Shown here: one piece after another, positions 41,813 to 51,956 of the stretch
Layout of the letters: each line of letters begins with the position of its first letter
How positions within the stretch are numbered: the first letter of the stretch is position 1
Origin: Doryteuthis pealeii
Lineage: Eukaryota; Mollusca; Cephalopoda; Myopsida; Loliginidae
Reading direction: 5' to 3'
DNA length: 64,000 nt
NCBI GenBank assembly: GCA_023376005.1
Contig: CM042142.1
Location: 44,922,501-44,986,500 of the forward strand
Position numbers and translations under genes: made by a program
Notes under the pieces: model-generated
What the model saw: only the letters and a program-made list of their open reading frames with translations
What the model was told of the DNA's origin: nothing
The model's database searches: none

Positions 41813-41862
41813 TTGTTTAATGGTATGTCAACCTTCGTGGGTTATTTGATGCCAAAGCCACC
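41813..41862 (-). mobile_element. LINE-type 3' tail fragment
   Basis: Reverse of the tail (gtttaatggtatgtcaacct, gggttatttgatgcc). It is followed at once by a SINE-A fragment. Confidence 0.6.
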
Positions 41863-41874
41863 CTTGTATGGTTA

Positions 41875-41992
41875 TACCAACCCTTCCACACGAGCAGGGT
41901 TTGACACAAAGTCTATTTTCAAGCGGAGATTAACTGGTCTGAATTCAGAGTTTTCCTTCTCTTGTGCCAGTTGCCATACCAAGGTTAACTCT
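41875..41992 (-). mobile_element. SINE-A 3' half
   Basis: Reverse of accaacccttccacacgagc through the gaattcagagttttccttct and accaaggttaac blocks. The head is missing. Confidence 0.8.
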
Positions 41993-42112
41993 CTGCCAAC
42001 CAAATTTATCCCACGACTGTACAATGGTATTTTTTTTACCTGTATGATGAGATATTTCAAAGTTCACTATCTACTCACCTCAGAACTCATTCTATTCAAA
42101 TAAAAGCGTAAA

Positions 42113-42337
42113 GTCGTCGGGGCGGCCTAATGGTATCAGCCTGGTATCAGTCTGGTATCAGCGAGACAGCGAGGGAGTCTATCCCCTTTCCACTAGCGCT
42201 AGACCAAAGAGATTATTTTAGCGTCTGATGTGGAGCGCCACACCTACCATCAACTCCTCACTTTACCGCACAAATCCCTGTGCTACTCATACGCCGAGTT
42301 GGCGAGAGCCGGTATCGAATCAGGAACCTTGTGATTC
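42113..42337 (-). mobile_element. SINE-B with a triplicated 10-mer
   Basis: Full SINE-B on the minus strand. Near its 3' end the decamer tggtatcagc or a close variant is repeated three times (42131-42165), a small local expansion. The head (B box reverse of ggtatcgaatc) is at about 42310. Confidence 0.85.
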
Positions 42338-42464
42338 CTAAATAAAGTCCTATTATTATTTTAATCTAAGTCCTTCTGCTTAATTGTTATGAATTAACCA
42401 TCAGTTTTTGTACTTTGCTTGGGTGTGTTAGGAGAGCCGCTGTGAGTGCTTTAAAGTAGGCAAA

Positions 42465-42645
42465 GAGTAAAAGATCCCATTCTGTCCTACTATTTATCCA
42501 TAGCTGGAGGTAGAATAGCTAAATTCGTACCTCCCCCAAAGGTATTAGTGCTGTGTAAAATGCAATCTGCCGCGCTCAGGATTTGAACTCGTCTCGCCGT
42601 GTCAATTTCCTACGACGTTAAACCGTTACACCACGCGTTTGAGCT
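42465..42645 (-). mobile_element. SINE-A, head and body without 3' end
   Basis: Head on the minus strand: cgcgtggtgtaacggtttaa (A box) and gagttcaaatcct (B box). The body goes as far as the ctactatttatccatag block and the 3' third is absent. Confidence 0.85.
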
Positions 42646-42713
42646 CCTTGACATGCGCAAAGCTGTAAAGATACTTTTGGTAAGTTACTTGTCTCCTCTC
42701 TCTCAGAACTCAC

Positions 42714-43291
42714 AATAAACTCTTCCTAATCAAACCCAATTTGGGAGGCTGGAAACCAACTTTAAGGAAGTCTAGAAAGGAACAAGTCATTGTGTCCCGA
42801 TTATGCATTGGTCATACAAGACTAACGCACTGCTATATACTCAAACAAGAACAACAACCACAATGTGGAACATGTCAAACACCTTTGACAGTTAAACACT
42901 TGTTCATGGAATGCAGGTTTTTTTGCTCACATCAGAAACCGTTATTTTAAACAATATGAAAGATCTATTTGAAAATGTCAACATGGAGGATATTCTCTCT
43001 TTTTTTAGAGAAATAAAATTATACCATAGAATATAGACATGAAACAAATCAATACCATACAACATAATCCCAAATAATGCTAACAGATTGTTAAAACCAA
43101 TTACTAAAATGGATAAATATAATACACGATATGAAATGAATATTTTTAGAAAAAACAATATTTATTTCATACTGTCGGATTCACTTTTCAAATACACGAT
43201 ATGTATTACTTCCTAATCGTTAGGCATGACATAACCCCAGACGGGTTGATATGCCGTTAAAATCAATAAACAAATAAACAAACAACTTTCC
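42714..43291 (+). mobile_element. LINE 3' end with near-perfect 12-bp TSD
   Basis: Flanked by ctcagaac(t/g)cac (42702-42713 and 43292-43303; 11 of 12). The frame from about 42720 includes GGWKPTLRKSRKEQVIVSRL and a C-x2-C-x7-H-x4-C knuckle (CGTC...H...C); it then frameshifts at a T-run near 42925. The 3' UTR ends in gggttgatatgccgttaa plus (CAAATAAA)-like repeats. A 70-base insert at about 43133-43200, with a small hairpin bounded by repeated tacacgat, is missing from the 5831 copy. 5'-truncated, as usual for target-primed insertion. Confidence 0.88.
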
Positions 43292-43540
43292 CTCAGAACG
43301 CACGCCATTTGCAATTCATGCACGCTCAAAATCTCAGACGAGCGAATACATATCGTAGGTAATGAAGAAGAGTCTGTGCGAAAAAGTAATTAATATTTCA
43401 CAATAAGCGAACAAGGGAGCGACGATAATGTGGACAAAAAAATAATTAACAATTTATCAGTGTTCGGGCAACGTTCGTATTTCGAAAGACACGAGTCAAA
43501 AGGCCAAACTTACTAACACGGACGCTGCTCATAATTAGGT

Positions 43541-44165
43541 TGGTTGGTTGGTTGGTTAGATTTTATGGCATGTTAACCCTTGTTGGCTTATTTTATGCTG
43601 CAGATGTTTTGTTTTATTCATTCTTGATAGTATTCAATTTTTCTTTTTCAAACTCAATTTTCTTAGAGACATTTTGGAGGCCGTGATGTAATGGTTAGAG
43701 TCGTAGGAAATGGATTCGCCGACCCCATTTCAAATCCTGGACGAAGCTACAGTTCACATAGGGCTAATACCCTCGGGAATGGTATGAATTCAACTAATTT
43801 TCCACCAGCTATAGGTAACTTGAAGGGCAGAATGGGCTCTTTAACCATGGTTAGGCAAACAGTCTAGGAGAAGGAAAACTCAATTCAATCCAATTAAACT
43901 CCGTTTGGTGGTCACTACTAGAATAGGCTCAGTCCTAATTAGTGATCCATTCACTAATTAAAAAAAAACTAATAAGTTTACTAATAATTTAAAACTCATT
44001 TTTTCCATTTAACCCATTAATGGGACCTTAACAAGTGCTACCAATCCGGGTCAGAGTGGACCTGGGAATAATGGCGATGAAGGGGTACTCCACACTCCCC
44101 ATAGCACTACAACGTTGTCACCACTCTGCCACCGTGAGGAGGGGTTGGACTTTAGGGTGCATTGA
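43541..44165 (-). mobile_element. E/LINE-tail element with a nested SINE-A
   Basis: Minus strand: the tail with (AACC)n is at 43541-43640 (reverse of ggttggttggttggtta, then ttatggcatgttaaccc). After an interruption (43676 to about 44000) the E block resumes as aacccattaatgggacc...accaatccgggtcagagtgg. Homology ends at about 44165. Confidence 0.75.
43676..43909 (+). mobile_element. SINE-A nested in the E copy
   Basis: Head ccgtgatgtaatggttagag with a mutated B box (ccatttcaaatcc); body and most of the 3' region to aaactccg. The conserved extreme 3' end is missing. Confidence 0.85.
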
Positions 44166-44450
44166 TAACGGATTCAGGTTTGTTTGGAGATCTCAGAAAC
44201 CATTGAAAAAACTTTTGAATATATATTTTGAATATATATTTCTTTTTTATTACTTTCCAGACGTAAATTATTAAAAATGTTTTGTGTGCTTTTTTTTAAG
44301 GCCAAGTGACCGTTGCCGACGTAAAGTCAAACCCTCCTCACTCTAAACATCCATGAATTATCAGCCAACTGAGTATCAGCCCAGCAACCAAGATTCGAGC
44401 CTCTCCAATGCAGTGCCGGTCAAGAGATAAGTATACAATTAAATATTCGG

Positions 44451-44553
44451 ACCAAGACACCATTAAGCACCCCATTTGCGACCTAGATTCAAAAGGACAT
44501 GTTTTGCTTTTCACCGTCAGAATCCGGTTGTTTGTTAACAGATGATTTTTAGA
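44451..44553 (+). mobile_element. MITE-T2, single arm cut by (GA)n
   Basis: ggaccaagacacc...gcaccccatttgcgacc..., then ccgtcagaatccggttgttt match one arm of MITE-T2. The element then stops at a (GA)n array where the telomere-like core would be. Confidence 0.75.
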
Positions 44554-44554
44554 G

Positions 44555-44616
<62 letters not shown>

Positions 44617-44642
44617 AGAAAGAGAGAGAGAGAGAGAGAGAG
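44554..44642. repeat. (GA)n microsatellite
   Basis: About 89 bp of GA with two AAA breaks. It abuts the left arm of a large inverted pair. Confidence 0.95.
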
Positions 44643-44815
44643 TCGAATTCTTTAACACATGTTTTTCAGTCACCCGCCTATGACTAACTCGCCCAACTGC
44701 GAACCCCGACTGCTCTCGGCAAGTTCCGTCAACCCGACTGTCCGACCGACCCCACTGCCCCAGGCCAACTGTCGCAAAATCTAAGATTCCCTCATTATAT
44801 AGAAATGGGTGTGGA
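44643..44815 (-). repeat. Left arm of a 1.65-kb inverted pair
   Basis: Reverse complement of 46128-46292 with few mismatches: shared blocks include ttaacacatgtttttcagtc, ctgctctcggcaagttcc and ctcattatatagaaatgggt. Beyond it, 44816-46127 is A/T-rich, with a short CCCTAA run at 45030-45049, a SINE-B head fragment at 45440-45472 (-) and a SINE-A fragment at 45717-45828 (-). Confidence 0.85.
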
Positions 44816-45439
44816 ACTTGGTTTTTTTAATTTTTTATTATAAAACTATAAACGAAAGACACGTTTTTATATTAAAGACACTTTCTTTTAATTATTTCAT
44901 GTTGTTGTTAATTCAATAGCAATTCTTTTTTAATTATAAAACTTTTAAGTTAGACCCGTTTAACACGGGAATGATTAAAGCTATAATAGATATATTATAA
45001 GGCAAAATGATAACTGCTAACCTTAATCCCCACCCTAACCCTAACCCTAACAAAATCTTTTTTTGAATAAATACTTTTTAATATTAAGTATATGTAGAGG
45101 CACATGGAAAATAAATAAACATGTTTTAAGTTTGTTTTTTTTTAATAACAATATTAGTTTATCTTTAGTGCAAAAATTTTTTTTTTCACATATGCTAAAA
45201 ACAACAACATGAAATAATGATTTTTTTTTTATTAAAATCAAAAACTATTTTAGTATAACAATGTTACTGGTTTTTATCGGCCGGTTGTTTTATTTACTAA
45301 CAACCGGTGAAAAGCAAAATTCAGTTCCAAATATTCTATCCCAGCACATCATCACTCCATTCGGAAATAAGTGCCATAACCTAACAAACGTTGACACGTC
45401 ATCCCTCCATTCCGAAATGAGAGCGTAACGTAACAGGAT

Positions 45440-45472
45440 GCTCTACCGACTGAGCTAAACCGACTGGTAAAA
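45440..45472 (-). mobile_element. SINE-B head fragment
   Basis: Reverse of the A-box region: tgctctaccgactgagctaa. Only about 33 bases remain. Confidence 0.5.
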
Positions 45473-45716
45473 GTAACTGGCAATTATTTTTCGTACACTT
45501 ATTTCTACATTTTTGTACCTATTCCTTTTTCATCTTCGTTTCTATAATTGTAATAAATTTGTTATATAAACTGATTAACTTTTACTGTTTACATTGCTTT
45601 CACCTACACCAGACGGAATTGACTCCTCTAACCAAAATGTCTAATAACATTTACATAATTGCCAACTCCCATAATTGCAAATCTACATTTGCTGACCTAA
45701 CAGAAATATATGAATT

Positions 45717-45828
45717 CACCCAACCCCTCCGCACCAGCAGAATGCGACACATGATCAATCTTTAAGAGGAGCTTAAAAGGTTTGAATTCAGAGTTTTCCT
45801 TTTTTTAAGACTGGTTGCCAAACCAAGT
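45717..45828 (-). mobile_element. SINE-A 3' half
   Basis: Reverse of acccaacccctccgcaccag through gaattcagagttttccttt and ggttgccaaaccaag. Confidence 0.8.
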
Positions 45829-46099
45829 GTATCATAATGGCGCGCCCTACTCGGGAACACCATATTTGTGGCCTTGTGCCAGACACGGAGAAACCTTAAT
45901 AGGATGTAGCATGATTCTCAGACCCTACGGGAGTGGACAAGCAAGAGGATAGTGTAATTCTCATTATCACCTTGAGTCAGTTCGTTAGCCAGGAAGTCTA
46001 GGATTTTGCTATTAAAAATTATTTTAATCGGTTTGTCAGAAGAAAGGGTGGTTGACCCGTTGACCTATTAATTGACACGTGCAATTTGGTAAAACAGTT

Positions 46100-46157
46100 A
46101 GAACATTCGAAAAGTTCCAAAACGTTATAGAAAGCTCCACACCCATTTCTATATAAT
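46100..46157 (+). promoter_or_regulatory. Heat-shock-element-like array plus TATA box
   Basis: 46100-46139 can be read as eight consecutive 5-base units of the nGAAn/nTTCn type: two perfect (aGAAc, aTTCg) and the rest one or two mismatches off. About ten bases later is ctatataa (46149-46156). Such an array just upstream of a TATA box is the layout of animal heat-shock promoters. No heat-shock protein frame follows; the sequence runs into the right arm of the inverted pair and a (CT)n array. Function is inferred only. Confidence 0.4.
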
Positions 46158-46290
46158 GAGGGAACCTTAGATTTTGCGACAGTTGGTCGGTCGGACAGTC
46201 AGGTTGACGGAACTTGCCGAGAGCAGTCGGGGTTGGCAGTTTGGGCGAGTTAGTCATAGGCGGTGACTGAAAAACATGTGTTAAAGAAAT

Positions 46291-46292
<2 letters not shown>
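46128..46292 (+). repeat. Right arm of the 1.65-kb inverted pair
   Basis: Complement of 44643-44815. It carries the TATA-like ctatataatgaggg and ends at cgactctctc, where a (CT)n array starts. The left arm mirrors this with (GA)n outside, so the microsatellite is part of the duplicated unit. Confidence 0.85.

Positions 46293-46370
<78 letters not shown>
46293..46370. repeat. (CT)n microsatellite
   Basis: About 78 bp of uninterrupted CT, the mirror of the (GA)n at 44554-44642. Confidence 0.95.
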
Positions 46371-46373
<3 letters not shown>

Positions 46374-46737
46374 AACTTGCATTAAGTGAATAAATTGATG
46401 AAAAGCAAGAAGTACTGGCCTCATTTTTATTTTACTACGCCAAAGAAATACTACGAGATCTTTTATGAATGAGAGTCCCCTGCCCAAAGATACCCCGTGG
46501 AGATAGAAAGTTAATTGACCGCAACGAAGAACCACTTGTCTTGTAAGGTGATACCTTTCCCTGACTACGCGAAGAAGTGTGGAAGAATTTTGGGGTCAAC
46601 CAACGAAAAGGACTACTAGATTCTGTGAGTGTTGAAGTTTACATGCCTTGTAAGCGTCCAGCGACTTGTGTGAATTTAATAGTGCCGTGTATTTTGAGGC
46701 ACTGTGAGGCACTGTGAGACACAGTAAAACGCCAATA
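46371..46737. other. Unassigned sequence
   Basis: Contains a small tandem gaggcactgt repeat (46698-46716). No element or supported frame. Confidence 0.45.
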
Positions 46738-46815
46738 CGTTACACAAGGTTAAACAGCCCATTTCTACCCCACTATTTACCCATAGCTGGAGGAAGAATA
46801 GTTGGATTAATACCA
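46738..46815 (-). mobile_element. SINE-A, internal fragment
   Basis: Matches only the middle of the family (acccatagctggaggaaga and flanks). Confidence 0.65.
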
Positions 46816-46859
46816 ATTTGCCACTTGCCATGGACGCGTCGCTTAAGTAACTACCGTAT

Positions 46860-47190
46860 TTGACGACATATAGGACGGCACTCTTTTTCCAAAATTTTGG
46901 CTAAAAAATTGCCCTGCGGCTTATACATCGTAGGTAAAGTTTGAGACCTCCCGTAGGCCTAGGCTAATCTTCTCAATGATGCTCACTAACCCAGCTTACG
47001 CTCAGTACTTTTACCTACCCTAAACTCTATGCATCCTTATGTTATTGCTAGTATTGTTATAATCAAGCACAGCTAGACTGTTTTCAACAATATATGCTTA
47101 AATACACTAAAAACTTTTTTTCGTGAATCTGACCTGCTGAAATAGGGGTGCGTCTTATATGCCTGTGTGTCTTATATGCCGTCAAATGTC
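46860..47190. mobile_element. MITE with CCGTATTTGACG-type inverted ends
   Basis: Left end atttgacgacatataggacg (46858); right end, reversed, atttgacggcatataagaca. A second gtcttatat phrase sits just inside the right end. About 330 bp and noncoding. Superfamily not assigned; I could not confirm a TSD. Confidence 0.6.
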
Positions 47191-47349
47191 ACCTCTGAAT
47201 AGTCGTCGTCAAAATCACCCTGCAAGAAAACGTAGATAATCCTACACATACAGGGGCTATTTTTTAAAAGGTTTTTGATGCAGTATTTTAAAACGAATCT
47301 CAAAAACTGAAGCTGTTTGCAGAATTTGGGAAGTAGTAGAAAATGAAAC

Positions 47350-47384
47350 CAACTGTTCTCCCTCCAGCTATGGGTAAATAAGCA
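47350..47384 (+). mobile_element. SINE-A, 35-base internal fragment
   Basis: ctgttctccctccagctatg and following bases only. Confidence 0.5.
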
Positions 47385-47472
47385 CTATCTGACTACCATT
47401 GCATTGCTTAGCATGTTAACAGTTTTAGCTTGTTCCTTGAAATAAAACCCAAAAGTAGACACACATCAGTGG

Positions 47473-47740
47473 TATTTACCCAACCCTTCCGCTAAACATA
47501 ATTTTTAAGCAGAGTTTAACAGCCTTGAATTTAGAGTTTTCCTTCTCCTAGATTGGTTACAGAACCAAACTTAAAGAGACCGGTATACTCAACTATTTAT
47601 CCATAGCTGTAGGTGGAACAGTTGGATTCATACCTTCTCAAAATGTATTAGCGCTATGTGGAATGAGGGTCAGCCTCGTTCAGCATTTGAAATCGGTCGT
47701 ATCTATTTTCTACGATGATAACCATTACACAATGAGCACC
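47473..47740 (-). mobile_element. SINE-A, diverged full-length copy
   Basis: Head on the minus strand near 47740 (tcattgtgtaatggttatca), B box degraded; body reads ccatagctgtaggtgga in reverse; the 3' end acccaacccttccgc is eroded. Confidence 0.8.
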
Positions 47741-48305
47741 TACTTTGATATAAATTCGGGTTTAAGGCAAGGAGCTTCTCACGTACAGTTTAGTGGTGCA
47801 AGAATAGCCTCTTTCTCTTTTGGGCACCCAGCCCAGGCATTGACTAACACTGTCTGTGAAAATGGCTCTGAAGCCGAACCAGATATATTAAAATTCAACT
47901 TTCTTTTATAACTTACATTAAATTATACAACAAGCGAGCGTAACAGAAATCTTTTTTTTTTAAGATAGATAAATCAGTAAATAAGGTTCTTGAATAATAG
48001 AACATATTTTTCATTTTGATCTTTCGCGAATTAAACAAAAAAGTTTCCCAATTACATTGTTTATTAATAATAATAATAAAAAAAGCAACAACAAAAAAGT
48101 ATCAAAAACAAACTATAAACGAAAGGCGAATTTCTCGAAGAGTAATTCTTTTGGATATTGACAAAAGTTTTTCTTTCACTTCGATCTCCAAACCGATAAT
48201 CTATCTTTTCACTTGAATAACCATCTATCTTCCAAGACTTATCGCAGAATAATTCCTGACTTGAAAATTAACCAAAATATCCTTGCAAGTTTATATCAAA
48301 ACATC
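47741..48305. other. Unassigned A/T-rich sequence
   Basis: No recognisable element. A run of AAT/ATA (48066-48080) is minor. Confidence 0.5.
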
Positions 48306-48306
48306 T

Positions 48307-48399
<93 letters not shown>

Positions 48400-48426
48400 C
48401 GTGTGTGTGTGTGTGTGTTTTGTGTG
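48306..48426. repeat. (TA)n / (GT)n microsatellite
   Basis: (TA)n 48306-48364 with one break, then GT with GC interruptions to about 48426; it ends next to the SINE-B head. Confidence 0.95.
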
Positions 48427-48430
48427 TCTG

Positions 48431-48653
48431 GTCGGTTTAACTCAGTCGGTAGAGCGTCTGCCTGGGAACTAGAAGGTTCCTTGTTCGATACCTACCCTCG
48501 CCAACACAGCATATGAGTAGCACAGGGATCTGTGCGATAAAATAAGGAGCTAATTGCAGGTGTGGCGCTCCACCTTAGACGCTAAAAAAATCTCCTTTGT
48601 CTAGCGCTGGTTAAAATTGGATAGACTCCCTCGCTGTATGGTTGATACCAACT
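48431..48653 (+). mobile_element. SINE-B, well-preserved copy
   Basis: Head ggtttaactcagtcggtaga (A box) and cttgttcgatacc (B box); body tgagtagcacagggatctg and gtggcgctccacctta; end gttgataccaact followed by (TA)n 48655-48671. Confidence 0.92.
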
Positions 48654-48702
48654 TTATATATATATATATATCATTTAAGTTTTTGCGTATGCTTCTAAAT
48701 TA

Positions 48703-48848
48703 TTTAGTTAAAAATTAATGGTAAAATGAATGAAATAAAAATGAATGAAATGATGGAGATAAATGAAAATTTTTTCATTCATCCCCATCATTTCATTTAT
48801 TTTTATTTCATTCATTTTTATTTCATTCATTTTACCATTAATTTTAAC

Positions 48849-48855
<7 letters not shown>
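48703..48855. repeat. 153-bp palindrome built on GAAT/AATGAAAT repeats
   Basis: Arms 48703-48772 and 48776-48850 pair almost perfectly (ttaatggtaaaatgaatgaa against its complement). (TA)n follows at 48854-48888. Confidence 0.88.
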
Positions 48856-48892
<37 letters not shown>

Positions 48893-48960
48893 TAGTGTGG
48901 TTCGTATATATATAAGTAAACAATGCTGAAATATCAGGGATTATAGAGCATTCATATCTA

Positions 48961-49108
48961 AGTTAAGGTAGCGTGGATATGGAGTCAACGGCGCCTGATT
49001 ACTCACAGGTTTTCGCCTATGTGACCTTCAGATTTGGTCTTAAGATCCCATAGGCGAGAAACTGTCAGTAACCAGGCGCCGTTGACACCATGTCTACGCT
49101 ACCTTAAC
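48961..49108. repeat. 148-bp imperfect palindrome, family P9
   Basis: The left arm agttaaggtagcgtggat and right arm tctacgctaccttaac are inverted; the inner cgccta...taggcg parts also pair. Single arms of the same family appear near 50690-50750 and 55090-55245. A CA/TA array (49109-49217) adjoins the right arm. Confidence 0.8.
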
Positions 49109-49168
49109 ACACACACACACACACACACACACCACATATATAATATATATACATATATATACATACAG

Positions 49169-49217
<49 letters not shown>
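49109..49217. repeat. (CA)n / (TA)n microsatellite
   Basis: (AC)n 49107-49132, TATA/CATA units, (TA)n 49171-49217. Confidence 0.95.
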
Positions 49218-49219
<2 letters not shown>

Positions 49220-49448
49220 TGCAATAATTAAGTTGTCACCATTTTAAACTATCAATTTTGCACATGCGCTTTCTTTATTTCAGATTTTGTCTACTGTACA
49301 AAAAACTAGAGACAGTTGGCCATTGGCTGTGAGGAAAGCAGCACCGTGAAACAGTTCACTCCTCCAGAAATTTGAAAACGGCATGCTGTACTGTTTAGCA
49401 TTCACTCAGAAATTTTCTATTCGAAGATTTCCGAGTGTTTGAATATTG

Positions 49449-49665
49449 GTTGGTTGGTTGGTTGGTTGGTTGGTTTACGACATAACATCACTCTTTCGTA
49501 TCATTTAATGCCGAATCAAGTCACTTCCGAAAAACAAAGGATTCAGATTGCTCACAGTTTCTGCTGTTGTTGAAGTGGTCACCCAATTAAATATCAAACA
49601 GGCTAGTCACTGCTTAACTTTGGGGATCTAGCGCGAATCAGTGTTTTCAGTATGACTTGACTATA
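49449..49665 (-). mobile_element. SINE-D, head-truncated, with (AACC)n tail
   Basis: Minus strand: body agtgactagcctgtttgat, the gtgaccacttcaaca block, and tail catttaatg...cgtaaacc followed by (AACC)n (49475-49449). Confidence 0.8.
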
Positions 49666-49710
49666 ATAATATTTCATTGTATTAGTAGTGGTAGTAGTAT
49701 TAGTAGTAGT

Positions 49711-49955
49711 TTTATTTAACGGCATATCGACATTCTTTTGGGTCATCTAATGCTGAATCAACTAATTTTGATAAACAAAGGATTCAGGTTTCTTACAGTA
49801 CCTGTTGTTGCTTAAGTGGTCATCCAATTAAGTATTTAAAAGGCTCATCGCTGCTTAACGTTGGTGATCAAGCAGGAACCGGTGCTTTCAGATAATATCG
49901 AACCCAGAACGTTGTGGTTTCTAGGAGGATACTCTATCAACTGATCTAAACCGAC
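49711..49955 (-). mobile_element. SINE-D, complete copy
   Basis: Minus strand from 49955: tRNA head gtcggtttagatcagttgat (A box) and tgggttcgatatt (B box). The body has agcagcgatgagcc and gatgaccacttaagcaac, and the 3' tail is cagcattagatgaccc...gtcgatatgccgttaa. The last 40 bases match the 3' end of the LINE copies at 6215-6245 and 35913-35965. That is the classic arrangement of a SINE using a LINE's reverse transcriptase. Confidence 0.9.
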
Positions 49956-50108
49956 TTATTAGCGCCCCAACTTACGAGTTTTCAGAGTTACAAGATGTCA
50001 CTCAGTCTAGGTTTTGCATTGTCTTGCAAACTAAAATTGGAGGTACGAGCGAGCTTCAGACACGCTTATGTTAATATGTTCACTAATTTTAATGTGTATT
50101 TGTGTGTG

Positions 50109-50156
<48 letters not shown>

Positions 50157-50589
50157 GTTTAAAAGTTTAAAAAAATGAACTCGAGTTATGTTTACAACAT
50201 TGGAAGAAATGCCTTAAGTTAACTCCGTCGTCTGCTTACGTCAAAGATCAAAATGCCATTTTACAAAATAATAATAATAATAATAATATAATAATAATAA
50301 TAAAGAAAAAAAAGAGAAAGATAAAATATTCAATTGCCCTTCGCAAATAGCAGCCCCGGCTGAAGATATTTCCAAAAATTTAGTTATTATTCACGGTAAT
50401 TAATCATCGTTGATTGTGTACTATTTTACTTGGAGTCGGCTGGGCGCCAATCGCCTAAAAGTCGCCCCAGGGCGAACCAGCAGGACTCGAAACTGACACA
50501 CCGAATTCCAACAGACTCTACATTTTAAAACAACAGACACCACCAGAGAAGAGTCTATGGATCAGCGGCTAAAAACGTGAAGATAACAC
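49956..50589. other. Mostly unassigned; (GT)n and (ATA)n
   Basis: (GT)n 50107-50155 and (AAT)n 50266-50303. No other feature is recognised. Confidence 0.55.
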
Positions 50590-50675
50590 CTTGTTTAGAC
50601 CAATCGGTAGAGCATTCACAGGTCCCGGATTTGGTACCGGCTCTCGCCTACTCAATGCATGAGTAGCACATTTGG
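50590..50675 (+). mobile_element. SINE-B, 5' fragment
   Basis: Head tagaccaatcggtagagca, a B-box-like gatttggtacc, and the body start tgcatgagtagcac; then it passes into a P9-like arm. Confidence 0.7.
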
Positions 50676-50796
50676 TTTGAAAATCACACTGGTGAGAAAC
50701 TGGCAGTTACCTAGCACCATTGACTTTATATCTTCGCTACCCTATCTTTTGCTCAATGATATTGAGCACTTTTATAAGCATAGCAAACTATATGTA

Positions 50797-50985
50797 AGGT
50801 GTCAGTTCAGCTCAGTTGGTAGAGCATCTATCAAGGAACCGCAAGGTTCTGGGTTTGGTATCTGAACTCGCCAATTCAGTGACTAGACAGCTTGAATTTG
50901 CGCTGTAAAGCGGAGAGCTGATGGTAGGTCTAGCACTTGTGAAAACTGGATAGACTTCCTCGCTGTCAATAGCCTATTCTGCCGA
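50797..50985 (+). mobile_element. SINE-B, internally deleted
   Basis: Head cagctcagttggtagagcat, B box gggtttggtatc. Part of the body (the gcgctccacctcagacgc block) is missing before gaaaactggatagacttcct. Confidence 0.8.
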
Positions 50986-51013
50986 CTCTATTGATATATA
51001 CGAGTGCATAGAT

Positions 51014-51272
51014 AAAAGGGTATGAAAACACACAATGTTGATAAAATGAATATATTTTTATATCATTTTCATTGCTAATATAGACAATATTTCGATTTAT
51101 AAATAATCATCATCAGAGCATAATGATAATTAGGTCCGTTTTTAGATGTAAATGTTTTTAATCAGAACTTATCGAGAGAGAAGCAGAAATTAATTTAAAT
51201 TCAAATAGCAATGAAAATGATATAGAAATATATTCATTTTATCAACATTGTGTGTTTTCATACCCTTTTATC
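51014..51272. mobile_element. 259-bp foldback element
   Basis: Arms 51014-51077 and 51208-51272 are inverted (aaaagggtatgaaaacacac against its complement) with a loop of about 130 bases. A/T-rich and noncoding. Confidence 0.85.
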
Positions 51273-51881
51273 TATACATTTACCTTCGGATTCATTTCCT
51301 TACCCTTATAATAATTATAACTTATATACGAGTGTGTAATGAAAAGTACTCGACCTGGCCAAAATAAAAAGGGAAGAACACTAATACTGACGTGCTACAT
51401 ATTCTTCCTGAACGTTTCTAAAGTTTATTTAACCCTTTCATTCCCACACAAAACAGCAATAGAAATAAGATTTTTTAAAAAGTTAATATTTGCGATTGTT
51501 TCCCTTATTTGCCACGATTTGTCTGTCAGTCAGTTAAATGTCATTTCGACAGGTAGCATGAAAGGCAGGACAGTGAAATTCTCTTTTCTCTTAGACTCTC
51601 CAGTCATCAGAGCTAACACACGATTTGTGTCTGATGTCCATTAGAATAGGGCGTATTCATCTCCACAGGCATTCCGTGTACCTGTTACACGAGGACCTTT
51701 CCAAACCAGTTTGGTGACTTTTATTCTCTATTCAGTAACCTCAAGACTACCTACAAATTACTATCTACAGGACATTTATTCTATACGCATATATTCTTTT
51801 TATTCTTCTATCCTGTTTTGTATAATTTCTGTTCGAGTTTTCTCAGACGGTAAAATCTATTAGTTATCACTTTCGTCGGTA

Positions 51882-51890
<9 letters not shown>
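51273..51890. other. Unassigned sequence
   Basis: A ttaaccctttcattcccac phrase (51430) looks like a piggyBac-type left end, but no matching right end is seen. A 101-residue frame at 51339 has no recognisable domain. Confidence 0.4.

Positions 51891-51953
<63 letters not shown>
51891..51953. repeat. (CT)n / (TA)n microsatellite
   Basis: CT 51891-51914 then TA to 51953. Confidence 0.95.

Positions 51954-51956
<3 letters not shown>

Noticed and set aside
46157..46700. Heat-shock protein gene downstream of the HSE-like array
   Set aside because: No open frame or chaperone motif follows; the sequence goes into a CT repeat and unassigned DNA.
48431..48510. Functional tRNA gene at the SINE-B head
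   Set aside because: A and B boxes are present, but acceptor and anticodon stems do not form, and the sequence continues into a dispersed SINE body.
51430..51450. ttaaccctttcattcccac as the left end of a second piggyBac-like MITE
   Set aside because: No matching inverted right end or second TTAA at a plausible distance was found.
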